Shown here in pieces: positions 24,244 to 33,054 of a DNA stretch of 64,000 bases. The DNA lies in the NCBI RefSeq assembly GCF_900104575.1, contig NZ_LT629731.1, forward strand, positions 1,347,051-1,411,050, in the 5' to 3' direction. Source of the stretch: Bacillus tuaregi. GTDB taxonomy: Bacteria; Bacillota; Bacilli; Bacillales; Cytobacillaceae. A program made the position numbers and the translations under genes. Position 1 is the stretch's first letter. The number at the start of each line of letters is the position of its first letter. The notes beneath the pieces were generated by a model. The model worked only from the letters and a program-made list of their open reading frames with translations, did not search any database and had not been told where the DNA came from.

Positions 24244-25605
24244 GTGGATACTGCTTTAATTTTTCAAATGGTGGCAGCTGCTGCGATTGGAGCGGTGGTT
24301 TATACCATAATTGGAATTGCACCAGGAACAGATGAGACAGCAGTTATTGCACCGGTTACATTAGTTCTCGTGGTATCAGGGCTGCATCCTGTTGTCGTAC
24401 TGGCCTTTTTCATTTCTGCGATTGTCGCCCATAAGTTAACCGATTCGATTCCTGTTGCGACAGCCGGGATTCCTGGAGGAGTTATGGCTACCCCCATGGT
24501 GGAGCATGCATTAGTCTTGAAAAAACATGGATTGTCGGATGTTAGTATCCGTAAAATGGCCTCCGGCTCTGTGATTGGAACGATTATTGCGTTGCCTGTC
24601 AGCTTATTGCTGGCGCAAGCATTGATTCCGGTTGCTGAGATCATAAAGGATTATGGGGAGCTTTTATTTGTTTTTGGCGCGGTATTTTTAGCACTTATGA
24701 GTAAAAATAGGTGGCTTGCACTTGCCGCCATTATCCCTTTCGCTTTATTGATTCAAGGAATGCGATCCTTGTACTGGGAGGTTGGAGCCGTACCAGAAGG
24801 AACCAATGTATTTACTTCCTTTTTCTTAGGAATTACGATTGGACCCGTAATTTTAATTTTATTTGAATTACTCAATAAAGAGAATCGGAATCGTCTGCAG
24901 CGGTTTGATAAAAAGACGATTCAGTATAAAAGGACAAATGGAGAAAAAGGGTTTCCTAACCCGTTCAAAATTTTGACCAAAAAAGAATTAGCCGTAAGTT
25001 CTCTTTCATCCTTAATTGGAACCTTTACGTTTATTATGAGTGCTGTCGGGACTACTATCTTTGTCGGTGAAATGGTGTCCAGTCGAACGAAGGATCCTGT
25101 GGAAAAGGCATCCCTTTCAATTGCTAGTATGGAAGCACTGGCGAATGCCACCTATCTTTCCGGTACGCTGGTGCCTTTAATTGCATTAGGCATCCCCCTA
25201 TCATCGGTTGCCATGGGGCCGGCGAATCCATTATTTAATGCGCCTCCAGTCTTTAACTTAGAGCATAATCTGCATCATGTTTTATCGATGACTGACTTTG
25301 TTTGGGCAGCGGTGATTGGTGCGGTGATGGCTCTCATCTTTACGTATTTTATGACGATTAAATATTCACAGCAGATCTGTGCCTTTGTCTTTAAAAGAAT
25401 CCCGCATGAGGCGATATTGGGACTGTTCTTTAGCTTAGTATTATTGCTGGCTTTCATGGATGCCGGATGGATCAATGTCGGTGGTGTACTGTTAATCTCC
25501 ATTGTTGCAGGAGTGCTCCATAGATGGGGAATTAACTATGGGGTTCAGTTTATGGTTTTATACTCAGCTCCATGGATTGTCTCCCAGTTAGCTGGGCTTT
25601 TGTAA
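24244..25605 (+). CDS. TctA-like membrane permease of the mevalonate operon
   Basis: A 453-residue protein with about eleven membrane helices, starting at GTG 24244. The N-terminal IIGIAPGTDETAVIAPVTLV and the central GTLVPLIALGIPLSSVAMGPANPLF stretch resemble the glycine/proline signatures of tripartite tricarboxylate (TctA) permeases. No periplasmic TctC-type binding protein is encoded nearby. It lies directly before three mevalonate-pathway kinase/decarboxylase genes in one operon, so mevalonate or a related hydroxy acid is an attractive substrate. This comes from gene context only. The small upstream protein may be its partner. Confidence 0.72.
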   Translation: MDTALIFQMVAAAAIGAVVYTIIGIAPGTDETAVIAPVTLVLVVSGLHPVVVLAFFISAIVAHKLTDSIPVATAGIPGGVMATPMVEHALVLKKHGLSDVSIRKMASGSVIGTIIALPVSLLLAQALIPVAEIIKDYGELLFVFGAVFLALMSKNRWLALAAIIPFALLIQGMRSLYWEVGAVPEGTNVFTSFFLGITIGPVILILFELLNKENRNRLQRFDKKTIQYKRTNGEKGFPNPFKILTKKELAVSSLSSLIGTFTFIMSAVGTTIFVGEMVSSRTKDPVEKASLSIASMEALANATYLSGTLVPLIALGIPLSSVAMGPANPLFNAPPVFNLEHNLHHVLSMTDFVWAAVIGAVMALIFTYFMTIKYSQQICAFVFKRIPHEAILGLFFSLVLLLAFMDAGWINVGGVLLISIVAGVLHRWGINYGVQFMVLYSAPWIVSQLAGLL

Positions 25606-25630
25606 CAAAACATAATAAAAAGGAGGGCTT

Positions 25631-26584
25631 ATGATGGTCATCGCGACACCGCCTAAGGTTGGCATTGGACATGCACATAGTAAATTAATTCTAGTAGGTG
25701 AACATGCAGTTGTATACGGCAAGCCCGCCATTGCGATTCCCTTTCCGCTGGAAGTAACCTCTACCGTTGAAAGCAGAGAGGGTGAGGCGATGTTGGCATG
25801 CACTCACTATGTTGGCCTCTTGAATCAAGTACCGCAGCCTTTAAAAGGAATCGCTCTCTGTATCAATCATACATTAATATACCTGGGAAAACCCTTGAGC
25901 GGCCTACTGATTCGTCTTCAATCTGAAATTCCAATGGGACGCGGTTTAGGCTCAAGTGCAGCTATCGCAGTTGCAATCGTCCGAAGTCTATTTTCCTTTT
26001 ATGGAAGGCCCTTAACGCAGCATAAATTGATGGAGCTTGTTCACAAAGCAGAGGAGTATGCACATGGAAATCCAAGTGGAATTGATATGGCGGCTACCTC
26101 CAGTCATATGCCTATTTGGTTTCAAAGGGATAGAAAGGTGGATCCATTAACTGTTGGGAAAGCGCTGCATCTGGTTGTGGCTGACAGCGGAAAAATAGGA
26201 GATACCCTTTCAGCCGTAAAAAAGGTAAAAGAAAATTATCGATTAGAGCCTGCAAAAGTCAAAGGAGCCATCGAACAGGTGGAACAGATTGCTAAGCTGG
26301 CGAAAGTTGCCCTAGCAAAAGGTGATCTTCATATGCTAGGCAGCTTGTTAGATGCCAACCATGATGAATTAAGGACAATGGGTGTCAGCGATAAGGGTCT
26401 CAACCAGCTGGTTGAAACGGCAAAAAATGAAGGGGCACTGGGGGCAAAATTGACAGGCGGCGGCTGTGGAGGATGTATCATGGCTCTCGCCAATTCTCTT
26501 CATCATGCGGAGCAGTTAGCGAAAAGACTCTTGAGTGCAGGTGCTTATAAAACCTGGTATTTTACGATTGAAAATGATACTTAG
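25631..26584 (+). CDS. mvaK1: Mevalonate kinase
   Basis: A 317-residue GHMP kinase; ATG 25631 follows AAGGAGGG. Motif 1 is SKLILVGEHAVVYGKPAIAIP (about residues 17-37), typical of mevalonate kinases. The ATP loop is PMGRGLGSSAA (101-111), and motif 3 is KLTGGGCGGCIMAL near residue 276. NPSGIDMAATSS supplies the conserved aspartate. It phosphorylates mevalonate to 5-phosphomevalonate in the cytosol. The gene order mvaK1-mvaD-mvaK2 is that of staphylococci and other Gram-positive cocci. In this window it is linked to a TctA-like permease and a NO reductase instead of mvaS/mvaA. Confidence 0.93.
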   Translation: MMVIATPPKVGIGHAHSKLILVGEHAVVYGKPAIAIPFPLEVTSTVESREGEAMLACTHYVGLLNQVPQPLKGIALCINHTLIYLGKPLSGLLIRLQSEIPMGRGLGSSAAIAVAIVRSLFSFYGRPLTQHKLMELVHKAEEYAHGNPSGIDMAATSSHMPIWFQRDRKVDPLTVGKALHLVVADSGKIGDTLSAVKKVKENYRLEPAKVKGAIEQVEQIAKLAKVALAKGDLHMLGSLLDANHDELRTMGVSDKGLNQLVETAKNEGALGAKLTGGGCGGCIMALANSLHHAEQLAKRLLSAGAYKTWYFTIENDT

Positions 26585-26626
26585 ACATGAGGACTTAAAG
26601 TTTGCAAAAGGATGGGGAGGATATCG

Positions 26627-27673
26627 ATGCAAGCAACAGCAAGAGCCAATACAAATATTGCCCTGATAAAATATTGGGGAAAACGGGATGAGGACCTGTT
26701 TTTACCAATGAATAGTAGCATTTCCATCACATTGGATCAGTTTTATACCACAACAACGGTTCAATTTTGTGAATCGATTTCGGCTGACCTCTTTGTATTC
26801 AATCAACAGCTTGCGAATGAAGCAGAAACCCTTAAAGTAACCCGGTTTCTAGATATAGTGAGGAAAATGGCAGGGAAAGAATGGTTTGCCCTTGTGCACT
26901 CAACGAATAAGGTTCCAACTGCAGCTGGTTTAGCCTCCTCTGCCTCAGGATTTGCGGCATTAGCGGCCGCTTCTGCAAAAGCGATAGGCCTGGATTTAGA
27001 GGAGAAGGAATTATCCAAGCTAGCCCGTCAAGGGTCGGGCTCTGCCAGTCGATCTATTTTTGGTGGTTTTGTTGAATGGCAGAAGGGTACGAGAACAGAC
27101 GGAGACGATTCATATGCCAAGCCCATCCTACGAGAGCAGGATTGGAAATTGAGTATTCTTTCTGTGATTGTCGCATCGCGTGAAAAGAAAGTATCAAGCA
27201 GAGAGGGAATGAGGCGAACGGTTGAAACGTCTGCCTTTTATTCTGGGTGGCTGGAAACGGTAGAAAGAGATATGGAGATAGCAAGAGCGGCCATAAACGA
27301 GCGGGATTTTGAAAGGCTAGGCGAGGTAGTGGAAGCCAATGCATTAAAAATGCATGCCACGACATTAGGGGCGAAACCTCCGTTTACTTATTGGCAAAAG
27401 GGAACGATGGAAGTGATGACCCTCATTCAAAGCTTAAGAGCACAAGGAATGGCAGCCTATTTTACTATTGATGCTGGACCCAATGTTAAGGTTCTTTGTT
27501 TGCCAAAGGATGAACAGAGGGTTCGTGAAAAATTATTAATGCTTTCTACTGTTCAACATGTTTATACTTGCCATCCAGGTTCAGGAATTTCCTTTTTACC
27601 AACAAGTAAGAACAAAAAAATCCCATATGATTTAGAGAGTGATAGAAAAGATATTTGTTATTTAAGTAGGTGA
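26627..27673 (+). CDS. mvaD: Diphosphomevalonate decarboxylase
   Basis: A 348-residue GHMP-fold enzyme; I chose ATG 26627 because GGGGAGG lies seven bases before it, and an in-frame start at 26612 precedes that site. The N-terminus ATARANTNIALIKYWGKRDE is the diphosphomevalonate decarboxylase signature, followed by LPMNSSISITLD and a TAAGLASSASGFAALA phosphate loop near residue 100. It uses ATP to convert diphosphomevalonate to isopentenyl diphosphate and CO2. It lies between the mevalonate kinase and phosphomevalonate kinase genes, and the next gene begins only 7 bp after its stop. No isopentenyl-diphosphate isomerase gene is nearby. Confidence 0.94.
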   Translation: MQATARANTNIALIKYWGKRDEDLFLPMNSSISITLDQFYTTTTVQFCESISADLFVFNQQLANEAETLKVTRFLDIVRKMAGKEWFALVHSTNKVPTAAGLASSASGFAALAAASAKAIGLDLEEKELSKLARQGSGSASRSIFGGFVEWQKGTRTDGDDSYAKPILREQDWKLSILSVIVASREKKVSSREGMRRTVETSAFYSGWLETVERDMEIARAAINERDFERLGEVVEANALKMHATTLGAKPPFTYWQKGTMEVMTLIQSLRAQGMAAYFTIDAGPNVKVLCLPKDEQRVREKLLMLSTVQHVYTCHPGSGISFLPTSKNKKIPYDLESDRKDICYLSR

Positions 27674-27680
27674 ATGAAAC

Positions 27681-28787
27681 ATGACTAACTCAGAATGGAA
27701 GCTTCGAGTGCCTGGAAAGCTCATGATTGCCGGTGAATATGCCATTCTTGAGCCAAGGCAGCATGCTGTTGTGATGGCAGTTGACCGGTATATAACGGTT
27801 GAATTAAAGGAGAGTAAAGAAAATATTCTCTCTTTACCTCAATTAGGGCTAAGAGAGGTGACCTGGATAAACGATGGAGTTACACCGATTTTTAATAGAG
27901 GCGATTCCCGACTAAAAGTGATTCAGCAAGCCTTGAAAACAATGAATCAATATTTTCGGGAACAGTCAATAGAAATTAGAAACTGCCGGTTAACGATAAC
28001 GAGTGAATTGGTGGATATCGATGGACGGAAATATGGTCTAGGGTCAAGCGCTGCTATCACGGTGGCTGTTGTAGCATCGCTACTGGCATTCCATCGTATT
28101 CAGTTACCTTGTGAACAGCTATTTAAACTAGCAGCACTTTCTCATCTTCTAGCACAAGGGAATGGTTCTGGAGCTGATATTGCTGCTGCCACTTATGGTG
28201 GCTTGATAAATTACACGGCGTTTCGTCCGAATTGGCTTTTGGGCAAATGGAAGGAAGGAACAAAGCTTAATGAACTATTAGAAACATCATGGCCACAACT
28301 TTCCATTCGTCATATAACACTTCCGGCTGAGGTTGAAATAGGTACCGGGTGGACAAAAGTAACGGCAAGAACAGGTCCTATGGTGCAGAAAATTCAGAGA
28401 TTCCGCCTAACCGAGCCGCATCAATATCATTCTTTTTTGCAGGAAAGCTCTAGAGCGGTTACCCAATTCGTAAAAGGCATTGAAACGTGTAACTTTGATC
28501 GAGCGATGGTTGGTATTTCACAAAACCGGCAAGCTTTAAGACGGCTAGGAGCGTTTACAAATGTGCTGATTGAAACCCCTAAATTAACGAGATTATGTGA
28601 GATTGGTGAGAAATTTGGGAGTGCTAAACCTTCAGGTGCGGGCGGCGGAGATTGTGGAATCGCTTTAATTCAAAAACAACAGAAATCATTATTACATGAA
28701 GCCTGGAGAAAAGAAGGGATTATACCATTACATGTATCTTGTTCCCAAAAAGGATTTGTCGTAATGGAAATGATTCGTAGGTCATAA
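27681..28787 (+). CDS. mvaK2: Phosphomevalonate kinase
   Basis: A 368-residue GHMP kinase. Motif 1 is VPGKLMIAGEYAILEPRQHA (about residues 10-29), with the GEYAVL pattern of bacterial phosphomevalonate kinases. The ATP loop is YGLGSSAAITVAVV (about 117-130), GNGSGADIAA follows, and motif 3 is KPSGAGGGDCGIAL near residue 315. It converts 5-phosphomevalonate to diphosphomevalonate. With the two preceding genes it completes the mevalonate to isopentenyl diphosphate route. The gap of 74 bp to the NO reductase gene holds no clear terminator, so co-transcription is likely. Confidence 0.93.
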   Translation: MTNSEWKLRVPGKLMIAGEYAILEPRQHAVVMAVDRYITVELKESKENILSLPQLGLREVTWINDGVTPIFNRGDSRLKVIQQALKTMNQYFREQSIEIRNCRLTITSELVDIDGRKYGLGSSAAITVAVVASLLAFHRIQLPCEQLFKLAALSHLLAQGNGSGADIAAATYGGLINYTAFRPNWLLGKWKEGTKLNELLETSWPQLSIRHITLPAEVEIGTGWTKVTARTGPMVQKIQRFRLTEPHQYHSFLQESSRAVTQFVKGIETCNFDRAMVGISQNRQALRRLGAFTNVLIETPKLTRLCEIGEKFGSAKPSGAGGGDCGIALIQKQQKSLLHEAWRKEGIIPLHVSCSQKGFVVMEMIRRS

Positions 28788-28861
28788 TCGTCGACATAAA
28801 AGGCTAGAATTTAAGCTCCGAATTTTGAAAATGAATTTACGATGAGAGAGGATTGTTGAAA

Positions 28862-31231
28862 ATGAGTTTACCCTCATCTGCTCATAGCATGAATAATAGA
28901 CCAAAGAAAGCAGCCAATAGTTTTTTAAAATCAGTATTGGTTGGTACTTTATTACTGGTATTTACGGTTTTATTAGTTGGAGGATATTGGATATTTAAAG
29001 ACCAAGCACCAAGACCTCTTGTCACAACCACTGATGGTGAAGTATTGATGACAAAAGAGAGCATAATGGGAGGACAAGCCGTATTTCAAAAGTACGGACT
29101 AATGGACTATGGAAGTGTACTGGGAAATGGATCGTACATGGGTCCAGACTATACAGCGGAAGCGTTGAAAATCTATACCGAGGGAATGCAGGATTTTTAT
29201 GCAGCTGACGTGGAAGGGGTCATTTTTGACGAACTGACGATAAAAGAACAAGAACAGATTCGGGAAAAAGTGAAGGCGGAGATGAGGGAAAATCGTTATC
29301 TTGAAGAGACGGATACCCTTATTTTAACGGAAGCACAGGTCTATGGTCTTGAACAGGTTCGGGAATTTTATCAAAAAGTATTTACTGAAGGTGATGGCTG
29401 GGGATTACAGGAAAACCTAATTAAAGAAGAACATATGCCGAAAGAGGGACGCTCCTGGGTACATGAAGGAGATCAAATCACGCAAATTGCTGACTTCTTC
29501 TTTTGGACAGCGTGGCTCTCAAGTACCAACCGCCTGAACGATACGATTTCGTATACGAATAACTGGCCTTATTACGAGGATGCCGGAAATGTCATGAGCT
29601 ATTCAGCTATTTTATGGAGCGGTGGAAGTATTACGATTTTATCTCTTATTCTAGCCCTTATTCTTTTCCTATTCTTTAGGTATCAGTTAGAAATGAAAGA
29701 AGCTTTTTCACCAGGCAATTTTCCAAGAATTCATCTGGAGAAAATTCCAGTTACCTCTTCACAGGTTAAAGCAGGTAAGTATTTTGTTGTTGTGTCTATT
29801 CTTTTCTTCATTCAGGTTATGTTTGGTGCTTTATTGGCTCACTATTACACAGAGCCTGATTCTTTCTTCGGCATCAAGTGGATTGTCGAGCTATTACCGT
29901 TTAGTTTTTCAAAAGGGGCACATCTACAATTAGCTATTTTCTGGATTGCTACCGCCTGGTTAGGATTAGGAATTTATGTAGCCCCACTTGTTGGCGGGTA
30001 TGAGCCGAAGCATCAGGGTAAGTTAGTTAATATTCTATTTTGGGCCCTTGTCGTATTAGTCTTTGGCAGCTTAGCTGGTGAATGGTTAGGGGTTAATGGC
30101 TATCTTGGCAATGCTTGGTTCATGTTTGGTCATCAAGGATGGGAATATTTGGAGTTAGGCCGATTCTGGCAATATCTATTAGCCGCCGGAATGATGATTT
30201 GGTTGTTTATCGTCTTTAGGGGGATTAGGAGTGCCTTAAAGCGGGAAACGGATCGAGGTGGTCTTGTCCATCTCTTATTCTATGCATCCATTGGTGTACC
30301 GTTATTCTATGTTTTTGCTTTCCTAATTCAGCCGGATACAAGCTACACAATGGCCGATTACTGGCGTTGGTGGATTGTTCATTTATGGGTAGAAGGTATA
30401 TTTGAAGTCTTTGCCGTTGTCGTGATTGGTTTCCTATTAGTTCGCATGAAACTGGTAACGAAAAAATCAACGATTCGACAACTATACTTCCAAATTACGA
30501 TTTTACTAGGAAGCGGAGTTCTTGGAATTGGTCATCACTATTATTATAACGGCTCATCAGAAGTCTGGATTGCCATTGGCTCGGTCTTCTCTGCTCTAGA
30601 AATTATCCCGTTAACTTTATTGATTTTAGAAGCGTATTCACAATATAAAATGCTTCGAGATGGAGGGATTGATTTCCCTTATAAATCGACCTTCTGGTTC
30701 TTAATATCAACCGCACTTTGGAATTTAGTCGGTGCTGGTGTACTAGGATTCTTAATCAATCTGCCAGTTGTGAACTATTTTGAACATGGTCAGCAATTAA
30801 CACCGGCACATGCCCACGGGGCGATGATGGGGGTATATGGAATGTTTGCGATTGCGCTGCTTCTTTACTCCTTAAGAAATATCGTTAAGCCAAAGGCGTG
30901 GAGCGACAAATTCCTCAAATTCATCTGCTGGATGTTGAATATTGGATTAGCAGGAATGGTCTTTATTACTTTATTACCGATTGGGTTCATACAACTGAAG
31001 CTGGCTTACGATCAAGGCTATTGGGCATCCCGTGACCCAGAAACGTATTTTGGCATAGAAGCCGTTCAGAATTTGCTTTTAGTCAGATCAGTCCCGGATA
31101 CCATTTTCTTAATTGGTGTCATTGGGCTTGTCATCTTCTGTATTAAAGCACTGTTTAATCTAAGGAAGCCTACACACGGGGAGAATGAACTTCTACCGGT
31201 GCAGGACTTAGCAGCAGATGAAGAAGAATGA
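28862..31231 (+). CDS. norZ: Quinol-dependent nitric oxide reductase (qNor)
   Basis: A 789-residue heme-copper-oxidase-superfamily protein. I chose ATG 28862 after GAGAGAGGA; the upstream TTG codons are closer to the ribosome site. The N-terminal helix (about 22-44) and a roughly 200-residue extracytoplasmic domain are the NorC-like fused part that marks quinol-dependent enzymes. The catalytic half has many histidines, including HLWVEGIFEVFAVVV (with the conserved glutamates), GIGHHYYYNG and AHAHGAMMGVYGMF. It reduces 2 NO to N2O using membrane quinol, for NO detoxification or denitrification. It is last in the Fur/FNR-controlled operon with the mevalonate genes. No NO-specific regulator gene is adjacent. 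Confidence 0.95.
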   Translation: MSLPSSAHSMNNRPKKAANSFLKSVLVGTLLLVFTVLLVGGYWIFKDQAPRPLVTTTDGEVLMTKESIMGGQAVFQKYGLMDYGSVLGNGSYMGPDYTAEALKIYTEGMQDFYAADVEGVIFDELTIKEQEQIREKVKAEMRENRYLEETDTLILTEAQVYGLEQVREFYQKVFTEGDGWGLQENLIKEEHMPKEGRSWVHEGDQITQIADFFFWTAWLSSTNRLNDTISYTNNWPYYEDAGNVMSYSAILWSGGSITILSLILALILFLFFRYQLEMKEAFSPGNFPRIHLEKIPVTSSQVKAGKYFVVVSILFFIQVMFGALLAHYYTEPDSFFGIKWIVELLPFSFSKGAHLQLAIFWIATAWLGLGIYVAPLVGGYEPKHQGKLVNILFWALVVLVFGSLAGEWLGVNGYLGNAWFMFGHQGWEYLELGRFWQYLLAAGMMIWLFIVFRGIRSALKRETDRGGLVHLLFYASIGVPLFYVFAFLIQPDTSYTMADYWRWWIVHLWVEGIFEVFAVVVIGFLLVRMKLVTKKSTIRQLYFQITILLGSGVLGIGHHYYYNGSSEVWIAIGSVFSALEIIPLTLLILEAYSQYKMLRDGGIDFPYKSTFWFLISTALWNLVGAGVLGFLINLPVVNYFEHGQQLTPAHAHGAMMGVYGMFAIALLLYSLRNIVKPKAWSDKFLKFICWMLNIGLAGMVFITLLPIGFIQLKLAYDQGYWASRDPETYFGIEAVQNLLLVRSVPDTIFLIGVIGLVIFCIKALFNLRKPTHGENELLPVQDLAADEEE

Positions 31232-31258
31232 TAGTAGTAGGATTCGTTCAAATATGAA

Positions 31259-31765
31259 GTGATAAAAAGGCTAATAAAAAATTTTAGAGAAACACGCTTG
31301 AAACTGATAGCACTGATTAGTGATTTAATGGATGAGCAGCTGAATGTTACATTAAGTTCGGAATGGTGGTGGATTGCTCAAATACTCTATCATTTGTATT
31401 CAACGGAGAAGGAAATAGCCCAATTTGTCTTACAGTCTCTGAAAACAATTAGTAAAAAGGTAGAGGAGAGGGACGTATCTTTCATTGAAGCTTGTAATGT
31501 AATAGCTAAAGCTGCCGAAGTGCCGCCTGAGGCATTCTTCAGTAAAAAGGAAATCACTCAGTTATTAGAAGCATCGAGGTTTCAATATACACAAGCTATT
31601 TTTAATGAAACACATAAAAGATCTTTAACAGAAAAGTCAGTTGAGCATCCAGGCTTTGGAGAGATTAGTTTAAAGAATATGCTAGATGTGATTTGGTTAC
31701 ACGAAGAACAGCATCTTCAGCAACTGAAAGAAATAAAGCAGCAATTAGTTAAGTGCCCTAATTAG
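31259..31765 (+). CDS. DinB/YfiT-like metal-binding helical protein
   Basis: A 168-residue helical protein starting at GTG 31259, with no strong ribosome site. The pattern fits the DinB-like four-helix bundle: an early histidine in WWWIAQILYHLYSTEKEI (about residue 45) and the C-terminal WLHEEQHLQQLKEI (about 150) provide the usual three metal-binding histidines. Family members bind a divalent metal and include thiol-dependent transferases, but most are uncharacterised. It lies 27 bp after the NO reductase and could be read from the same transcript. There is no clear functional link. Confidence 0.7.
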   Translation: MIKRLIKNFRETRLKLIALISDLMDEQLNVTLSSEWWWIAQILYHLYSTEKEIAQFVLQSLKTISKKVEERDVSFIEACNVIAKAAEVPPEAFFSKKEITQLLEASRFQYTQAIFNETHKRSLTEKSVEHPGFGEISLKNMLDVIWLHEEQHLQQLKEIKQQLVKCPN

Positions 31766-31922
31766 TTAGCAATCTATTATCCATCTAATCTCCGTTACTT
31801 GAAATGGCCTATGGTACTCCCTATAAAAAAATCCGTTATTTATTGATGCCATGGCAACAGCTGTCTTGAATAGGAGCGATTAACTTAATCAATCCTTATA
31901 GAATATTACAGGGGTGAACTAT

Positions 31923-32243
31923 ATGGAGAAACAATCGATTCCTTCTTATCAACTATTTAATGAAGGTCATTTTTCAAAAAATATAATATTTAAAAGTAAC
32001 CATAGCCAGGTATTTCTGTTAAATTTACTGCCGGGTCAAGAGATGCCTTCTCATTATCACATCGGTGCTGAATTATACTTACATGTCCTTCAAGGCAGCG
32101 GAACATTTAGTATCGATGGACATGAGCTTATCGTAAGTCAAAATGAGGTGATACATTGTGATGGAACCCAGAGATTAGGCTTTGCTAATACAGGAAATGA
32201 AAATGTATCTATCTTTGTAACGCTTAGTAAAATGAATCGCTAA
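31923..32243 (+). CDS. Small cupin-domain protein
   Basis: A 106-residue single cupin. ATG 31923 is placed six bases after AGGGGTGA, while GTG 31914 overlaps that site. Cupin motif 1 is MPSHYHIGAELYLHVLQGSG (about residues 40-59), with two histidines and a glutamate for a metal. Motif 2 is less clear, around VIHCDGTQRLGFANTG. The barrel could bind a metal and a small ligand, or act as an isomerase or sensor. It stands alone between a DinB-like gene and the S-box leader, and its role is unknown. Confidence 0.8.
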   Translation: MEKQSIPSYQLFNEGHFSKNIIFKSNHSQVFLLNLLPGQEMPSHYHIGAELYLHVLQGSGTFSIDGHELIVSQNEVIHCDGTQRLGFANTGNENVSIFVTLSKMNR

Positions 32244-32376
32244 AAATGGATGGATGAAAGAGTGAAAAGAGATTCGGATATATGCATGATTCTGTTAATT
32301 TTTTACTTGAAAATGAGCTAAGGACATGTTAACATCATTAACAATATAATAATTCAAAAAAATAAAATAGCGATAA

Positions 32377-32496
32377 CTTCTTATCCAGAGCGGTGGAGGG
32401 ACAGGCCCTATGAAACCCGGCAACCATTAAGGCGAATTCTTGCCTTGAACGGTGCTAATTCCTGCAAAGGCAGCAGCCTTTGAAAGATGAGAGGAA
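32377..32496 (+). ncRNA. SAM-I (S-box) riboswitch aptamer
   Basis: The conserved S-box blocks are present in order: TATCCAGAG with GGTGGAGGGA (32382-32401), TGAAACCCGGCAACC (32411-32425), an AAGGCG/TGCCTT hairpin, GGTGCTAATTCC (32451-32462), then TGAAAGATGAGAGGA (32481-32495). The 5' TTCTTATC and 3' GATGAGAG strands form P1. It senses S-adenosylmethionine and, through the terminator at 32514-32544, switches the downstream MsrA-like gene off when SAM is high. The strand GATGAGAGG can alternatively pair with CCTCTC of the terminator as anti-terminator. A TATAAT at 32345-32350 may be its promoter. Confidence 0.95.
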
Positions 32497-32513
32497 TGTG
32501 TGTTAAACATACG

Positions 32514-32544
32514 AACCTCTCTTTTAAGCAAAGAGAGGTTTTTT
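32514..32544 (+). terminator. S-box expression-platform terminator
   Basis: AACCTCTCTT pairs with AAGAGAGGTT, followed by TTTT (32514-32544). It lies just downstream of the SAM aptamer, whose P1 3' strand competes with the left arm. Confidence 0.9.
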
Positions 32545-32584
32545 GGATGTTAAGAAGCTATCGCTCGAAAAGGAGCGAACGAAA

Positions 32585-32950
32585 ATGGAAAAAGCAGTAT
32601 TTGGTGCAAGCGGGTTCTTTAGTCAACAAGCATTTCAGACAGCCTTACGAGGGGTTGAAAAGGTTTCAATCAATCACCCGAGCGGGACAAACTTAGACAT
32701 AGTGGAAATATGGTTTAATCCATGGAAGGTATCCTACAAAGAGCTATTGGATTTATTTTTCGATCTACATGACCCTACGGCAAAAGAGGGACAGCCTGAT
32801 GATAATCAATCATTGATTTTCTTCGCTGATCATCATCAGCTTGCATTGGCTAAACAAAAGAAATGTGAGCTGAAGCCGTTTTTTAAAGATCGTATTATTA
32901 CACAAATTACTCCGTTTTGTGAACACACTCAATTCCATGCAGAGGCATAA
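32585..32950 (+). CDS. MsrA-like protein lacking the catalytic cysteine, SAM-riboswitch controlled
   Basis: A 121-residue protein; ATG 32585 follows AAAGGAG. It resembles peptide methionine sulfoxide reductase A: the start MEKAVFGASGFF aligns with the MsrA start that normally reads GCFWG, and WFNPWKVSYKELLDLFFDLHDPT matches the VSYEQLL-FWEIHDP region. The catalytic cysteine is missing (GFF replaces GCFW). The loop with conserved tyrosines and GHAE is deleted, and the protein is about 50 residues shorter than MsrA. It is therefore unlikely to reduce methionine sulfoxide by the usual chemistry. The S-box upstream ties it to methionine/SAM supply. It may be a methionine-binding or regulatory relic. 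Confidence 0.75.
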   Translation: MEKAVFGASGFFSQQAFQTALRGVEKVSINHPSGTNLDIVEIWFNPWKVSYKELLDLFFDLHDPTAKEGQPDDNQSLIFFADHHQLALAKQKKCELKPFFKDRIITQITPFCEHTQFHAEA

Positions 32951-33012
32951 AATAACAATTGTACGAAACCACAGAAAAAAACATCAGCTGAGAAATAGGA
33001 ATTATTCATAAT

Positions 33013-33046
33013 AAAACGGTGTGAAATTCAAGTTTCACACCGTTTT
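33013..33046. terminator. Bidirectional terminator between MsrA-like and Cache-GGDEF-EAL genes
   Basis: AAAACGGTGTGAAA (33013-33026) pairs perfectly with TTTCACACCGTTTT (33033-33046), with A- and T-runs on the two sides suitable for both strands. Confidence 0.92.
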
Positions 33047-33054
33047 CGTTCGAA

